Shown here one piece after another: positions 50,737 through 60,309 of a stretch of DNA of 64,000 bases; position 1 is the first letter of the stretch; the number at the start of each line of letters is the position of its first letter. A model generated the notes under the pieces. That model did not search any database and was not told where the DNA came from. It was given only the letters and a program-made list of their open reading frames with translations. The stretch spans positions 1,302,001 through 1,366,000 of the forward strand of contig NZ_CP064782.1 of NCBI RefSeq assembly GCF_018905915.1. Direction: 5' to 3'. A program made the position numbers and the translations under genes. Origin of the DNA: Azospira inquinata (GTDB lineage: Bacteria; Pseudomonadota; Gammaproteobacteria; Burkholderiales; Rhodocyclaceae).

Positions 50737-51099
50737 TTACTTCTTGGACGTATCGGCCTTGACCGCTTCCGCCTTGGGAGCGGCTTTGGTTTCCACCTTC
50801 TTTTCCGCCTTCACCGTCTTCGCTTCGCCCTTGGCTTCCGCCTTCACTTCCGGCTTGGTTTCGGCCTTGGCACCGTCTTCCTTGGCGGCCTGTTCTTTCA
50901 CTTCGTGATGTTTCTTGTGAGCCACGTGCTTGGCCTTGGCTGCCTTGCCTTGATCTTGGGCAGCTTCCGCTTTGGGCGCATCAGCCTTGGCGGCAACGGG
51001 GGCAGCCGGCGTGGCCGGGGCCGTGGCAGGGGTTTGGGCAAAAGCGGTACCGAAAACAGCGGCCAGAGACAGGGCGATCAGATTCTTGGTGATGGTCAT
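50737..51099 (-). CDS. Exported Lys/Ala/Glu-rich low-complexity protein
   Basis: This 120-residue protein has a clear signal peptide (MTITKNLIALSLAAVFGTAFA). The mature part is almost entirely Ala, Lys, Glu, Pro and Val (KAEAAQDQGKAAKAKHVAHKKHHEVK...), probably unfolded and basic. A short His/Lys patch (KHVAHKKHH) could bind metal. Function unknown. ATG 51099 has GAGGAG upstream. Confidence 0.8.
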   Translation of the reverse strand: MTITKNLIALSLAAVFGTAFAQTPATAPATPAAPVAAKADAPKAEAAQDQGKAAKAKHVAHKKHHEVKEQAAKEDGAKAETKPEVKAEAKGEAKTVKAEKKVETKAAPKAEAVKADTSKK

Positions 51100-51302
51100 T
51101 TTGTTACTCCTCAATGGATGAATTGTCCGGGTTTAACCGGGTCGGCCGCTTTTTTCTTCGGCCTTGCTGTCATTAACGCGGAGGATGACGGCCCGGATAT
51201 CATCAGTTGAGTAACACGGCGTAACCCTTTATGCCCGAGGTGACGCTCTGTAACCCGCACCCCGTAAGGGTTTAGCAAAACACCCCAGGAAAAGTGGCTT
51301 CC

Positions 51303-53297
51303 TTACTGATCCCCGGAGAGCATGGCCTTGAGAGCAGCCAAGCGTGCGCTCCCCGTGGCCTTGTCCGGAACAGCAGCCTTGTCGCCGGAAAACTTCAAAT
51401 CTTCCTTACCCATCTCGTCAATAAAGCGGGAGGGCTCGCAGGGCACCATTTCCTTCCCCTGTTTACGCTTCTGGCACCAGGACAGGTGCAGGCTGTGGCG
51501 GGCCCGGGTGATACCCACGTACATCAGGCGCCGCTCTTCCTCCACCTTGCCCGTTTCCACTGATTCCCGGTGGGGCAGAATGCCTTCCTCCACCCCTACC
51601 AGGAACACATGCTTGTATTCCAGGCCCTTGGCGGCATGGAGGGTGGACATCTGGATGGCGTCGATCTCCCCGCCGTCATCCCGCTTTTCCAGCATATTAA
51701 TAAGGGCAATGGTCTGGGTCAGTTCCACCAGGGTCTTGCCCTCCTCATCCCCTTTGCTGGAAAGCCACTGGGTGAATTCCTTCACGTTGTTCCATTTGCT
51801 TTCCGCCGCCCGACTTTCCTCGTGGTCGTACAGCCAGGCCTCATAGCCGATAGCCCCCAGCAGATCCCCCAGCACCTGTCCCGCCGGTTCCCGGGTAGCC
51901 CGCCACTCCATGCGGTTGATGAAATTGCCGAATTCCCCCAGGGGCTCCAGCTGCCGGGGAGAAACCCGGTGGGCGAAGCCTTCTTCGAAGAGGGCGGCAA
52001 AGAGAGAGATGTGGCGCTCCCCGGCGTATTTTCCCAGGGCCTCCAGGGTGGTGGAACCCACGCCCCGCTTGGGGGTGGTGACTGCCCGGATGAAAGCCGG
52101 ATCATCGTCCTGATTGGCCAAAAGGCGCAGATAGGCGGTGAGATCCTTGATTTCCGCCTTATCGAAAAAGGACTGGCCGCCGGACAACAGGTAGGGAATG
52201 CGGGCGTTGCGCAAATGCTGCTCGATGCCCCGGGCCTGGTGATTGGAACGGTAGAGAATGGCGTAATCGCTGAACTTGCTGCGATGCTCGAAACGGTGGG
52301 CCTGGAGCCGCATCACCACCTGCTCCGCCTCATGCTCGTTATCCCGGCAGGCGGTCACCGTAATCGGGGTACCGTGGCCCAGGTCGGACCAGAGCTTTTT
52401 CTCGAACAGCTTTTCGTTGTGGGAAATAACGTTATTGGCCGCTTTCAGAATGCGCACCGTGGAGCGGTAATTCTGTTCCAGCTTGACCACCTTCAGCTGG
52501 GGAAAATCCTTGGGCAGATTGCGCAGATTGTCGATATCCGCCCCCCGCCAGCCATAGATGGCCTGGTCATCGTCCCCCACGGCGGTAAACATGGCCCGGG
52601 GGCCCGCCATGAGTTTGAGGAGCTTGTACTGGCAGGCGTTGGTATCCTGATACTCATCCACCAGCAGGTAACGCAGGCGGCTTTGCCATTTTTCCCGCAC
52701 CTCCCGGTTTTCCTCGAACAGCTGGGCAGGCAAGAGAATCAGGTCGTCGAAATCCACCGCCTGATAGGCCTTCAGGGTTTCCGCGTAATTCAGATAGGCC
52801 CGGGCCGCCAAGGCATCGCTTTCCGTTTCCGCTTCCTTGAGGGCCTGATCCGGGGAAATCATGGCGTTCTTCCAGCGGGAAATGGTGGATTGGAGGCGGC
52901 GCAGGGTGGCCTTGTCCGTACTCCCGGCTAGGTCGGACACAATCCCGTAGCAGTCCGCGGAGTCGAAAATGGAAAACTTGGGTTTATAGCCCAGGGCCCG
53001 AGCCTCTTCCCGGAGTATGCGCACCCCCAAGGAGTGGAAGGTACTGACGGTAAGGGCCTTGGCCGCCCCCGCATCCAGGATTTTCCCCACCCGATCCTGC
53101 ATTTCCCGGGCCGCCTTGTTGGTAAAGGTGATGGCCGCAATGGTGGAGGGCTTGAAGTCGCACTGCTGCACCAGATAGGCAATTTTCTGGGTAATCACCC
53201 GGGTCTTGCCCGAACCGGCCCCGGCCAGGACCAGTAAGGGTCCGTCCAAATAGCGGATGGCTTCCCGCTGGGGGGGATTGAGGGTATCAGCAGACAT
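51303..53297 (-). CDS. rep: ATP-dependent DNA helicase Rep
   Basis: This 664-residue SF1A helicase moves 3'-5' on single strands and helps forks through bound proteins. Motif I is VLAGAGSGKTRVITQKIAYLV, motif II LVDEYQDTN, motif III GDDDQAIYGWRGA, motif IV LEQNYRSTVRIL and motif VI LMYVGITRARHSL. The start MSADTLNPPQREAIRYLDGPLLVLAG and length fit Rep better than UvrD or PcrA. Confidence 0.94.
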   Translation of the reverse strand: MSADTLNPPQREAIRYLDGPLLVLAGAGSGKTRVITQKIAYLVQQCDFKPSTIAAITFTNKAAREMQDRVGKILDAGAAKALTVSTFHSLGVRILREEARALGYKPKFSIFDSADCYGIVSDLAGSTDKATLRRLQSTISRWKNAMISPDQALKEAETESDALAARAYLNYAETLKAYQAVDFDDLILLPAQLFEENREVREKWQSRLRYLLVDEYQDTNACQYKLLKLMAGPRAMFTAVGDDDQAIYGWRGADIDNLRNLPKDFPQLKVVKLEQNYRSTVRILKAANNVISHNEKLFEKKLWSDLGHGTPITVTACRDNEHEAEQVVMRLQAHRFEHRSKFSDYAILYRSNHQARGIEQHLRNARIPYLLSGGQSFFDKAEIKDLTAYLRLLANQDDDPAFIRAVTTPKRGVGSTTLEALGKYAGERHISLFAALFEEGFAHRVSPRQLEPLGEFGNFINRMEWRATREPAGQVLGDLLGAIGYEAWLYDHEESRAAESKWNNVKEFTQWLSSKGDEEGKTLVELTQTIALINMLEKRDDGGEIDAIQMSTLHAAKGLEYKHVFLVGVEEGILPHRESVETGKVEEERRLMYVGITRARHSLHLSWCQKRKQGKEMVPCEPSRFIDEMGKEDLKFSGDKAAVPDKATGSARLAALKAMLSGDQ

Positions 53298-53381
53298 GGG
53301 CGTGGCGGGACGAAAAGCAGGGGACCAGGGAAATGAAACGCCCCGGCAAGCCGGGGCGCGGGAGAATGGTGGAGGATTTTA

Positions 53382-54065
53382 CTATTTGAGCAGGCCGCCG
53401 AACACCTTTTCCAGGAGCTTGCTGCCGGTGCCCACCGGGTCGTGGCGAATGGCTTTTTCCTGCTCGGCGATGACGCTGTAGAGCCCGTCCAGGGCCTTGC
53501 GGGTCACATAGTCATCCAGATTGGCGTCCTGGGTATCCAGCAAATGGAGCTTGGCCGCCTTCCCTGCCAGACGGTTGTACTGGTCGGCCAGCTGCACCCT
53601 GGCCGTGGCCTTTTGCACAATGGGAAGGAACTTGGCCGTCAGGGGCGTGGCCGTGGTGCGGCGGAAATACTGGGTGGCCGCATCATCCCCGCCGGTCAGA
53701 ATGGCCTGGGCATCTTTCACGGTCATTTGCTTCACCGCATTCACCAATAGGGGCTTGGCTTCCGCCACGGCGCTTTCCGCCGCCCGGTTCATGGTTTCCT
53801 TTAATTCATCCGCCTGCTTGCCCATGCCCAAACCCCGCAACAGGCTTTCCCCTTTTTGCAGGGAGTCGGGCAGGGGAATACGCAGCTTGTCGTTACCCCA
53901 GAAGCCGCCCGGCTTACCCAGCTGACCCACCGCCGTTGCCGCGCCCCGGCTCAGGGTTTCCTTCAGCCCGGCCACCGCATCCTGATTGGAAACGGAACCC
54001 GCCCAAGCCGTTTGGCCCAGGGTCAGGATGACAAGGGTAGTCAAAATCCCCACAATACGTTTCAT
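53382..54065 (-). CDS. DUF4197 exported protein
   Basis: This 227-residue protein has a signal peptide (MKRIVGILTTLVILTLGQTAWA) and the helical DUF4197 domain: GLKETLSRGAATAVGQLG, ELKETMNRAAESAVAEAKPLLVNAVKQMTVKDA, YFRRTTATPLTAKFLPIV and ALDGLYSVIAEQEKAIRHDPV. Function unknown. It is divergent from the TlpA-like gene with only 19 bp between starts. Confidence 0.88.
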   Translation of the reverse strand: MKRIVGILTTLVILTLGQTAWAGSVSNQDAVAGLKETLSRGAATAVGQLGKPGGFWGNDKLRIPLPDSLQKGESLLRGLGMGKQADELKETMNRAAESAVAEAKPLLVNAVKQMTVKDAQAILTGGDDAATQYFRRTTATPLTAKFLPIVQKATARVQLADQYNRLAGKAAKLHLLDTQDANLDDYVTRKALDGLYSVIAEQEKAIRHDPVGTGSKLLEKVFGGLLK

Positions 54066-54084
54066 ACTGATCGGCCTTTCTTCC

Positions 54085-54588
54085 ATGTCCAGGTTCCACA
54101 AGCTTATTCTCCTGCTCGCCCTTGCCGCAATCCTGGGCGCCTGGCTGGTTACTTTGGCCAAGCGGCAGGCCGCCCCGGCGATCACCCTGCACACCCTTTC
54201 CGGCAGTTCGGTGGCCCTGCCCAGCCTGAAAGGCCGGGTAGTGCTCGTTTATTTCTGGTCCCCCAGCTGTGAGCCCTGCACCCGACAGCTAGCGGATCTG
54301 GCGGACAGCTACCGGCAACACCATGGGGAAGGCCTGGAAATCCTGGCCGTGGCCATGGCCTACGACCAACCCAATCAGGTGGCTGCCTACGCCTTCAGTA
54401 ACGGCCTGCCCTTCCCGGTAATGAGCGACGAAGGGGGGCTGGCTGCCAAAACCTTCTATAACGTCCAGTCCCCCCCGGCCCTGTTCATCATCGATCGGCG
54501 CGGCCACCTGGTGCATGGCGCAGCGGAAAATCTGCTGCCGGAAAAACGCCACGTCCTGATCCAGCAGTTGCTGGAAGAAAAAGCCTGA
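54085..54588 (+). CDS. TlpA/ResA-like thioredoxin-fold protein
   Basis: This 167-residue protein has an N-terminal membrane anchor or signal (LILLLALAAILGAWLVTLA) and a periplasmic redoxin domain with active site WSPSCEPCTRQLADL (CxxC). It may reduce apocytochrome or other periplasmic disulfides. ATG 54085 is chosen over the longer frame from 53986, which overlaps the divergent gene. It ends 4 bases from the convergent regulator gene. Confidence 0.9.
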   Translation: MSRFHKLILLLALAAILGAWLVTLAKRQAAPAITLHTLSGSSVALPSLKGRVVLVYFWSPSCEPCTRQLADLADSYRQHHGEGLEILAVAMAYDQPNQVAAYAFSNGLPFPVMSDEGGLAAKTFYNVQSPPALFIIDRRGHLVHGAAENLLPEKRHVLIQQLLEEKA

Positions 54589-54592
54589 AACT

Positions 54593-55990
54593 TCAGCCCT
54601 CCGGAGCCTCTTCCCCGCCCCCCGGGTGGCGCAGGGGCTGGAGCTTGCGATACAAGGTACGTTCGCTGATCCCCAGCCGGGCCGCCAGAGCGCCGGGCTT
54701 TTCATTTCCCCAAGTAGCCTGAAGCCAGGCCAGATAGCGCCGTTCCACCTCCGCCAAGGCCAGGGGCTCGGTGAGATGGAAGTCCTGGCCGGACGCCGCC
54801 CCCAGGGCTGGTAAGGCGGGGCGCCCGGATTCCCCTTCATCCAGTCCATCCAGGCAGTTTTCCAGGGAAATGACCTGACCGTCCCCCAGCAGGGCCGCCC
54901 GTTCCACCAGATTGCGCAATTCCCGGATGTTGCCGGCGTAATCCCGGCCTTGCAGCCAGGCCAGGGCTTCCGGCGCCAGGCGGCGGCCGGGCCGGGAATC
55001 CACCCGTTCCAGCAGGGAGGCAGCGAGCATGGGAATGTCTTCCCGCCGCTCCGCCAGGGACGGGGTGCGCAGGGGAAAAACGTTGAGCCGATAGAAAAGA
55101 TCCTGGCGGAAGGAGCCGGCCTGGACCATGGCGGGCAGGTCCCGGTGGGTGGCCGCCACCAGACGGAAATCCGCCCGCAGGCTGTCCAGGCCGCCCACCC
55201 GCCGATAGGTGCCGCTTTCCAGGAGACGCAGCAGCTTGACCTGCAAGGTCAGGGGTAATTCCCCGATTTCGTCCAGGAACAGGGTGCCCCCGGAGGCCGC
55301 TTCCACCAGGCCCAGCTTGCGAAAATTGGCCCCGGTGAAGGCCCCCTTTTCGTAGCCGAACAGTTCGCTTTCAAACAGGGTTTCCGTCAGCCCGGCGCAG
55401 TCCACCGCCACAAAAGGCCCGTGACGGCGAGGGCTGGCTTCGTGCAAGGTCTGGGCCACCAATTCCTTGCCCGTCCCCGTGGCCCCCAGAATCAGCACCG
55501 CCGATTCCGCCGCCGCCACCCGCATGAGCCGCTCCAACAGCCGAAGGAAAGCGGGGGAGCGCCCCACCAGCCCCTGGGCGTGGCGCGCCTGACTGGCCTG
55601 ACGCACCACCTGAAAGCTTTCCACAAAGTAGCGCAGCACCCTTTGCTCGTCCCGGATGGGGGTGATTTCCACATCCACATGCTCTTCGCCCCGGGAGGTA
55701 TGGTGCAGGTGGAGCACTCGCCGGGTATCCCCCTCCTCCTGGGCCAGTTTCAGGGGGCAGGATTCCCCGGCCTGGTCGCAGGGCACGGTGAAGTGGTGGG
55801 ACACCTCATAGCAGCAACGGCCAAGAATGGACTGGCCACCGCCGAATTCCCGGCGATAGGCCCGGTTGGCCCCCACGATGCGGTAATCCCCGTCCATCAC
55901 AATCCGGGGACTGGGCAAGCTGTCGAGAAAGGACAGCAGTTCGGCCAGGGAAGAATTAGGCAGGGTGGACATGGGGCGATTTTCCGTCAT
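54593..55990 (-). CDS. FisR-like sigma-54 activator (sulfane sulfur sensor)
   Basis: This 465-residue regulator has an N-terminal PAS-like sensor, an AAA+ domain ([35 protein letters not shown]) and a C-terminal helix-turn-helix ([19 protein letters not shown]). The sensor has [13 protein letters not shown] followed by DQAGESC, giving Cys-x10-Cys-x6-Cys, the spacing I recall for the polysulfide-reactive cysteines of FisR. It is divergent from a persulfide dioxygenase gene with a sigma-54 promoter, fitting FisR's known target. Starts at 55990 or 55972 are both possible. Confidence 0.85.
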   Translation of the reverse strand: MTENRPMSTLPNSSLAELLSFLDSLPSPRIVMDGDYRIVGANRAYRREFGGGQSILGRCCYEVSHHFTVPCDQAGESCPLKLAQEEGDTRRVLHLHHTSRGEEHVDVEITPIRDEQRVLRYFVESFQVVRQASQARHAQGLVGRSPAFLRLLERLMRVAAAESAVLILGATGTGKELVAQTLHEASPRRHGPFVAVDCAGLTETLFESELFGYEKGAFTGANFRKLGLVEAASGGTLFLDEIGELPLTLQVKLLRLLESGTYRRVGGLDSLRADFRLVAATHRDLPAMVQAGSFRQDLFYRLNVFPLRTPSLAERREDIPMLAASLLERVDSRPGRRLAPEALAWLQGRDYAGNIRELRNLVERAALLGDGQVISLENCLDGLDEGESGRPALPALGAASGQDFHLTEPLALAEVERRYLAWLQATWGNEKPGALAARLGISERTLYRKLQPLRHPGGGEEAPEG

Positions 55991-56030
55991 ATCTGACAAT
56001 GCCGCCAGACTTGTTCCGCCATATTTGACA
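55989..56030. repeat. Direct repeats upstream of FisR-like gene
   Basis: ATATCTGACA (55989-55998) and ATATTTGACA (56021-56030) differ by one base and are 32 bp apart, about three helical turns. They may be binding sites for the FisR-like protein. Confidence 0.45.
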
Positions 56031-56080
56031 GACCGATACTCTCCATCCGCCACCCCGGCCAGGAGACCGCCATCAAGCCA

Positions 56081-56094
56081 TTGATTTAAATCAA
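56081..56094. promoter_or_regulatory. FNR/ANR box
   Basis: TTGAT-TTAA-ATCAA matches the FNR consensus TTGAT-N4-ATCAA at every defined base. It lies between the divergent fisR-like and dioxygenase genes. Confidence 0.75.
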
Positions 56095-56115
56095 TTCCAT
56101 TTTCCACCAGGGGGA

Positions 56116-56130
56116 TGGCACGGTACTTGT
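56116..56130 (+). promoter_or_regulatory. Sigma-54 promoter of persulfide dioxygenase gene
   Basis: TGGCACG-GTAC-TTGT matches -24/-12 with GT in place of the final GC. It lies about 53 bp before the TTG start at 56184. Confidence 0.65.
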
Positions 56131-56183
56131 TATAGCTTTGGTCAGATCGGCGCCGAGCGCCCCCTTTTTTCGGAGTTTCCGTT

Positions 56184-56909
56184 TTGCAGGTTTTCCGCCA
56201 GCTGCTGGACAAGGCCAGCGCCACCTTCACCTACCTGATCGGCTCCCGCACCAGCGGCCAGGCCATTCTGGTGGACCCGGTGCTGGGCCAGTTGCCCCTC
56301 TACCTGGGTCTTTTGGCGGAGGAAGGTCTGCATCTGGCCTATGTGGTGGACACCCACCTGCACAGCGACCACCTTACCGCCGCCGACCGGCTGCGCCAGG
56401 CCACCGGCGCCCGGGTAGCCCGGGCCGCCGCCCCGGAAGTAAGCGGCGCAGACCTCTTCCTGGAAGAAGGCGATCTGGTGGGGGAAGGGGACAACCAGTT
56501 GAAGGTGCTGCTCACCCCGGGCCATACGCCGGACAGCCTGTCCCTGGTCTGGAGCGACCGGATTCTCACCGGCGACAGCCTGTTGATCGGGGACTGCGGC
56601 GGCTGCCGGGAACCGGGGAGCAATCCGGGCCAGCTTTTCGACAGCGTCACCCGGCGTCTCCTGCCCCTGGCAGATGAATTGCTGGTTTTCCCCGGCCACG
56701 CGGGAGAGGGTCGCCGGGTCAGCTGCATCGGCGAGGAAAGACAGAACAATCCCCGCTTCCAGGGGGTTTCCCGGGACGAGTTCATCGCCCGGGCCCTGGC
56801 CGGTGGAACGGGGACAAGCGAGGACCGGACGACTATACTGGCCGCCAATCGGCGCTGCGGCCGGGCGGAAGCGCCGCCGGTCCTGGCCGCCACCCCCTTA
56901 AGCCATTGA
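56184..56909 (+). CDS. MBL-fold persulfide dioxygenase (ETHE1-like)
   Basis: This 241-residue metallo-beta-lactamase-fold protein has the metal motif VDTHLHSDHLTAADRL, with later ligands in LTPGHTPDSLSL, GDSLLIGDCGG and VFPGHAGE. ETHE1-type enzymes oxidise glutathione persulfide to sulfite. It begins at TTG 56184, with CGGAG upstream. Divergence from a FisR-like activator supports sulfur oxidation as its role. The last 30 residues (TTILAANRRCGRAEAPPV) go beyond the catalytic domain. Confidence 0.85.
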   Translation: MQVFRQLLDKASATFTYLIGSRTSGQAILVDPVLGQLPLYLGLLAEEGLHLAYVVDTHLHSDHLTAADRLRQATGARVARAAAPEVSGADLFLEEGDLVGEGDNQLKVLLTPGHTPDSLSLVWSDRILTGDSLLIGDCGGCREPGSNPGQLFDSVTRRLLPLADELLVFPGHAGEGRRVSCIGEERQNNPRFQGVSRDEFIARALAGGTGTSEDRTTILAANRRCGRAEAPPVLAATPLSH

Positions 56910-56948
56910 TTTCATAATCACCAACCTTGTTTTCCAAGGAAAAAACCC

Positions 56949-58358
56949 ATGAGCGAGACGAATCCTAGTCCAGCCACACCTAACTCCGGAGGCTCCCTGT
57001 ACGAGAAGCACCGGAAAATCTACGCCAAGGCCGTCAGCGGGCTGTTCGCCAACTGGCGCTGGGTGATGGTTTTCATCACCCAGGCGATTTTCTACGGCGG
57101 CCCCTGGCTGCAATGGAATGGCCGCCAAGCCATTCTGCTCCACCTGGTGGAACGGAAGTTCTACCTCTTCGGCCTGATTTTCTGGCCCCAAGACGTGATT
57201 TACCTGGCCATTCTGCTCATGGTTTCGGCCTACGGCCTCTTCCTGGTCACCGCCGTGGCCGGACGGCTGTTCTGCGGTTACGCCTGTCCCCAAACGGTCT
57301 ACACGGAAATTTTCATGTGGATCGAACGCATGGTGGAAGGGGACCGGAACGCCCGTATGAAGCTGGACAAGGCCCCCATGTCCGGCGCCAAGGTGGGCAA
57401 GAAGCTCACCAAACACGCCCTGTGGATCATTCTCGCCCTCTACACCAGCTTCACCTTCGTGGGCTATTTCACCCCCATGAATGAGCTCCTGGGCGAACTG
57501 AAGACCCTGCACCTGGGCCCCTGGGAAACCTTCTGGATTTTCTTCTACGCCGGTTTTGCCTACCTCATGGCCGGGTTCATGCGGGAGCAGGTGTGCAAAT
57601 ACATGTGCCCCTACGCCCGTTTCCAAAGCGTGATGTTCGACCCGGACACCCTGATCATTACCTACGATCCGGAACGGGGCGATCCCCGGGGCGCCCGGAA
57701 AAAAGGTGAAGATTACAAGGCGGCGGGCAAGGGGGACTGCATCGACTGCGGCGTCTGCGTCCAGGTCTGCCCCACGGGCATCGATATCCGCAACGGCCTG
57801 CAATATGAATGTATTGGCTGCGCCGCCTGTATCGACGCCTGCGACGGGGTGATGGACAAGATGGAATACCCCCGTGGCCTGATCCGCTACTCCACGGAAA
57901 ATGTGATGAACAAGAAGGTGGAGCGGACCGGCATCATCGGCCATGTGATCCGTCCCCGGATTCTCATCTACTCCGGCATCCTGACCATCATCACCGTGAC
58001 CGCCGGCTGGTTCCTCTTCCACCGGATCCCCCTCAAGGTGGACGTCATCCGGGACCGGGCCACCCTGGCCCGGGAAACGGACGATGGCCTGATCGAAAAC
58101 GTCTACACCCTGCGGGTGATGAACACGGACGAAAAGGAACACCACTACTCGGTGAAGATCGACGGCCTAGATACAGCCTCCGTTTCCACCAAGGAAGTGG
58201 TGGTGCCCTCCGCCACCACCACGGAAGTGACGGCGGAAGTCCATGCCAGCCCGGATGCGGGCAAGAAGGGCTCCAACCCCATCCACTTCGTCATCCAGGC
58301 GGAAGACAATCCGAACATCCAGGTCAAGGAAAAAGCCGCCTTCATGCAGCCCCAGTAA
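56949..58358 (+). CDS. ccoG: Cytochrome c oxidase accessory protein CcoG (FixG/RdxA)
   Basis: This 469-residue membrane protein takes part in copper reduction for cbb3 oxidase assembly. It has several membrane helices (WVMVFITQAIFYGGPW, VIYLAILLMVSAYGLFLVTAV), FCGYACPQTVYTEIFMWIER, cluster motifs CIDCGVCVQVCPTGIDIRNG and CIGCAACIDACDGVM, and a C-terminal periplasmic Ig-like domain. The cbb3 structural genes are not in the window. Confidence 0.94.
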   Translation: MSETNPSPATPNSGGSLYEKHRKIYAKAVSGLFANWRWVMVFITQAIFYGGPWLQWNGRQAILLHLVERKFYLFGLIFWPQDVIYLAILLMVSAYGLFLVTAVAGRLFCGYACPQTVYTEIFMWIERMVEGDRNARMKLDKAPMSGAKVGKKLTKHALWIILALYTSFTFVGYFTPMNELLGELKTLHLGPWETFWIFFYAGFAYLMAGFMREQVCKYMCPYARFQSVMFDPDTLIITYDPERGDPRGARKKGEDYKAAGKGDCIDCGVCVQVCPTGIDIRNGLQYECIGCAACIDACDGVMDKMEYPRGLIRYSTENVMNKKVERTGIIGHVIRPRILIYSGILTIITVTAGWFLFHRIPLKVDVIRDRATLARETDDGLIENVYTLRVMNTDEKEHHYSVKIDGLDTASVSTKEVVVPSATTTEVTAEVHASPDAGKKGSNPIHFVIQAEDNPNIQVKEKAAFMQPQ

Positions 58359-58408
58359 AGAGGGGCGCCGCCCCGGCCGGTACGGCGGGACAGAAGGCGA
58401 AACATCCA

Positions 58409-58437
58409 GGGAAAGGCTTCGGCCTTTCCCTTTTTTT
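58409..58437 (+). terminator. Terminator of ccoG
   Basis: GGGAAAGGC-TTCG-GCCTTTCCC followed by TTTTTTT. Confidence 0.9.
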
Positions 58438-58549
58438 GTCCACCGGCCCATCTTAAACAATGAAAATTCTGGTAAAGATGGGACTCCCGGGCTCCCCCAA
58501 GGGCGCCCGTCATTCCACAATAGCCGTCTCCCCTCCCCCGACCCCGCCC

Positions 58550-60253
58550 ATGTCCGCCCCGGAATCCTCCGCCCCCCAAATCCCCCCTGAAGTGGCCCTG
58601 ATCCAGGCCGCCCTCAACCACAGCGCCCAAGGGGACACCACCCTGCCCTCCTTGCCCCCCGGCATTCCCCCGGAAAAGCTCCAGGCCGCGGCCCTCCACC
58701 TCCTGGCCATCCTGCGCCAGAACGCGGGCCAGCTGGAAGCGGCGGAGGCTTTAATGCGCCAGTCCCTGGCCCTGGAGGAAACCCCCCTGACCCTCCATTC
58801 CCTGGGCGTACTGCTGCACCGGATGAAACGCTGGGAAGGGGCAGAAGCCGCCTATCGGCAGGCCATCGCCCTCACCCCGGACTATGGGGAGGCTTACAAC
58901 AATCTGGGGATTCTCTATAAGGACTGGGGCCGCCCGGCAGAGGCGGAACAGGCCTATCTGGAAGCAGTGCGGGTCAAACCCGAATACCCGGACCCCCACA
59001 ATAATCTGGGGGTGCTCTACAAGGGCCGGGGGCAACTGGAGGCGGCGGAGGTAGCCTATCGCCGCGCCCTGGAGCTGCGCCCCGATTTTCCCGAGGCCCT
59101 GAATAATCTGGGGGTGGTATGCAAAACCCGGGGTGAATTCGCCCAGGCGGAAGGGTTCTACCGCCGGGCCGTGGACTTACGCCCCCATTATGCCGAGGCT
59201 CACAATAACTTGGGGGTGGTGTACAAGGAGACCCGCCGCCCGGTGGAAGCAGAAGCGGCCTACCGGGAAGCCCTGGCCCTGCGCCCGGATTACGCAGACG
59301 CCCGTTGGAACCTGGGCCTGCTTCTCCTTTCCCTAGGCCGCTACCGGGAAGCCTGGCCCTGCTACGAATCCCGCTACCACCCCAATCGCACGGAGGCGGT
59401 GAGCGTGGCGCCCCCCTTCCCCTTTCCCCAGTTGCAGCGCAACGACGACCTGGCAGGGAAATCCCTGCTCATCTGGCCGGAACAGGGCTACGGGGACGCC
59501 ATCCAGTTCGCCCGCTTTCTCCCTGAAATGAAAGCCCTGGGGGTCCAGCGTATTACCCTGTTCTGCCCGCCGGTCCTGGGGGAATTGCTGGCCACCGCAC
59601 CGGGGGCAGATCAGGTGATCTGGGATGGGGCCCAGCTCACCCAGCATGATTACTGGGCCTTTTCCCTCAGCCTGCCCTATTACTGCCACACCTCCCTGGG
59701 CACCCTACCCGCCGCCCCCTATCTCCACGCCCCGGCGGACCGCCTGGAGGCCTGGCGGGAACGGCTGGCCGGCCCCGGCTTCAAGGTGGGCCTAGTGTGG
59801 AAAGGCAATCCGGAGCACAAAAACGACCAGCACCGCTCCCTGCCCGGGCTTTCCACCCTGGCGCCCCTGTGGGAAGTACCGGGAGCCCGGTTTTTCAGCC
59901 TGCAAAAAGGGGCAGACGAGGGCGCTGCTGCCCAGCCCCCGGCCCGGCAGCCCCTCACCGCCCTGGGGGGAGACATTCGGGATTTCGCCGACACCGCCGC
60001 CATCGTCAGCCAGTTGGACCTGGTCATCTGCGTGGATACGGCCGTTGCCCACCTGGCGGGGGCTCTGGGCAAGCCCTGCTGGCTGTTACTCAGCGACCAC
60101 GATACGGACTGGCGCTGGCTCAAACTCCGCAACGACTCCCCCTGGTACCCGGAAGTCATGCGCCTCTTCCGCCAGCCGGAAGACGGAGATTGGGCCACCG
60201 TCATCGCCCAAGTAAAAACCGCCCTGGCCCGGGCGGTAGTAGAACAGGAGTAG
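58550..60253 (+). CDS. TPR protein with glycosyltransferase-like C-terminal domain
   Basis: This 567-residue protein has about six tetratricopeptide repeats (units such as YGEAYNNLGILYKDWGRPAEAEQAYLEAV repeated from about residue 70 to 290). They are followed by a C-terminal domain of the ADP-heptose/glycosyltransferase-9-like type: KSLLIWPEQGYGDAIQFARFLPEM, VGLVWKGNPEHKNDQHRSL and LVICVDTAVAHLAGALGKPCWLLL. It may glycosylate surface proteins such as flagellin; not proven. ATG 58550 is preferred; a -10-like CACAATAG lies just upstream, and ATG 58460 would add a proline-rich leader. Confidence 0.85.
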   Translation: MSAPESSAPQIPPEVALIQAALNHSAQGDTTLPSLPPGIPPEKLQAAALHLLAILRQNAGQLEAAEALMRQSLALEETPLTLHSLGVLLHRMKRWEGAEAAYRQAIALTPDYGEAYNNLGILYKDWGRPAEAEQAYLEAVRVKPEYPDPHNNLGVLYKGRGQLEAAEVAYRRALELRPDFPEALNNLGVVCKTRGEFAQAEGFYRRAVDLRPHYAEAHNNLGVVYKETRRPVEAEAAYREALALRPDYADARWNLGLLLLSLGRYREAWPCYESRYHPNRTEAVSVAPPFPFPQLQRNDDLAGKSLLIWPEQGYGDAIQFARFLPEMKALGVQRITLFCPPVLGELLATAPGADQVIWDGAQLTQHDYWAFSLSLPYYCHTSLGTLPAAPYLHAPADRLEAWRERLAGPGFKVGLVWKGNPEHKNDQHRSLPGLSTLAPLWEVPGARFFSLQKGADEGAAAQPPARQPLTALGGDIRDFADTAAIVSQLDLVICVDTAVAHLAGALGKPCWLLLSDHDTDWRWLKLRNDSPWYPEVMRLFRQPEDGDWATVIAQVKTALARAVVEQE

Positions 60254-60309
60254 GGGACGAAGCCCCCCTCGAACAGGAGGGATAGCCTTCCGCTGACGGC
60301 TTCAGGCTT

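Noticed and set aside
56911..56932. FNR-like box before ccoG (TTGATTTCATAATCA)
   Set aside because: The half-sites are two bases too far apart for the TTGAT-N4-ATCAA consensus.
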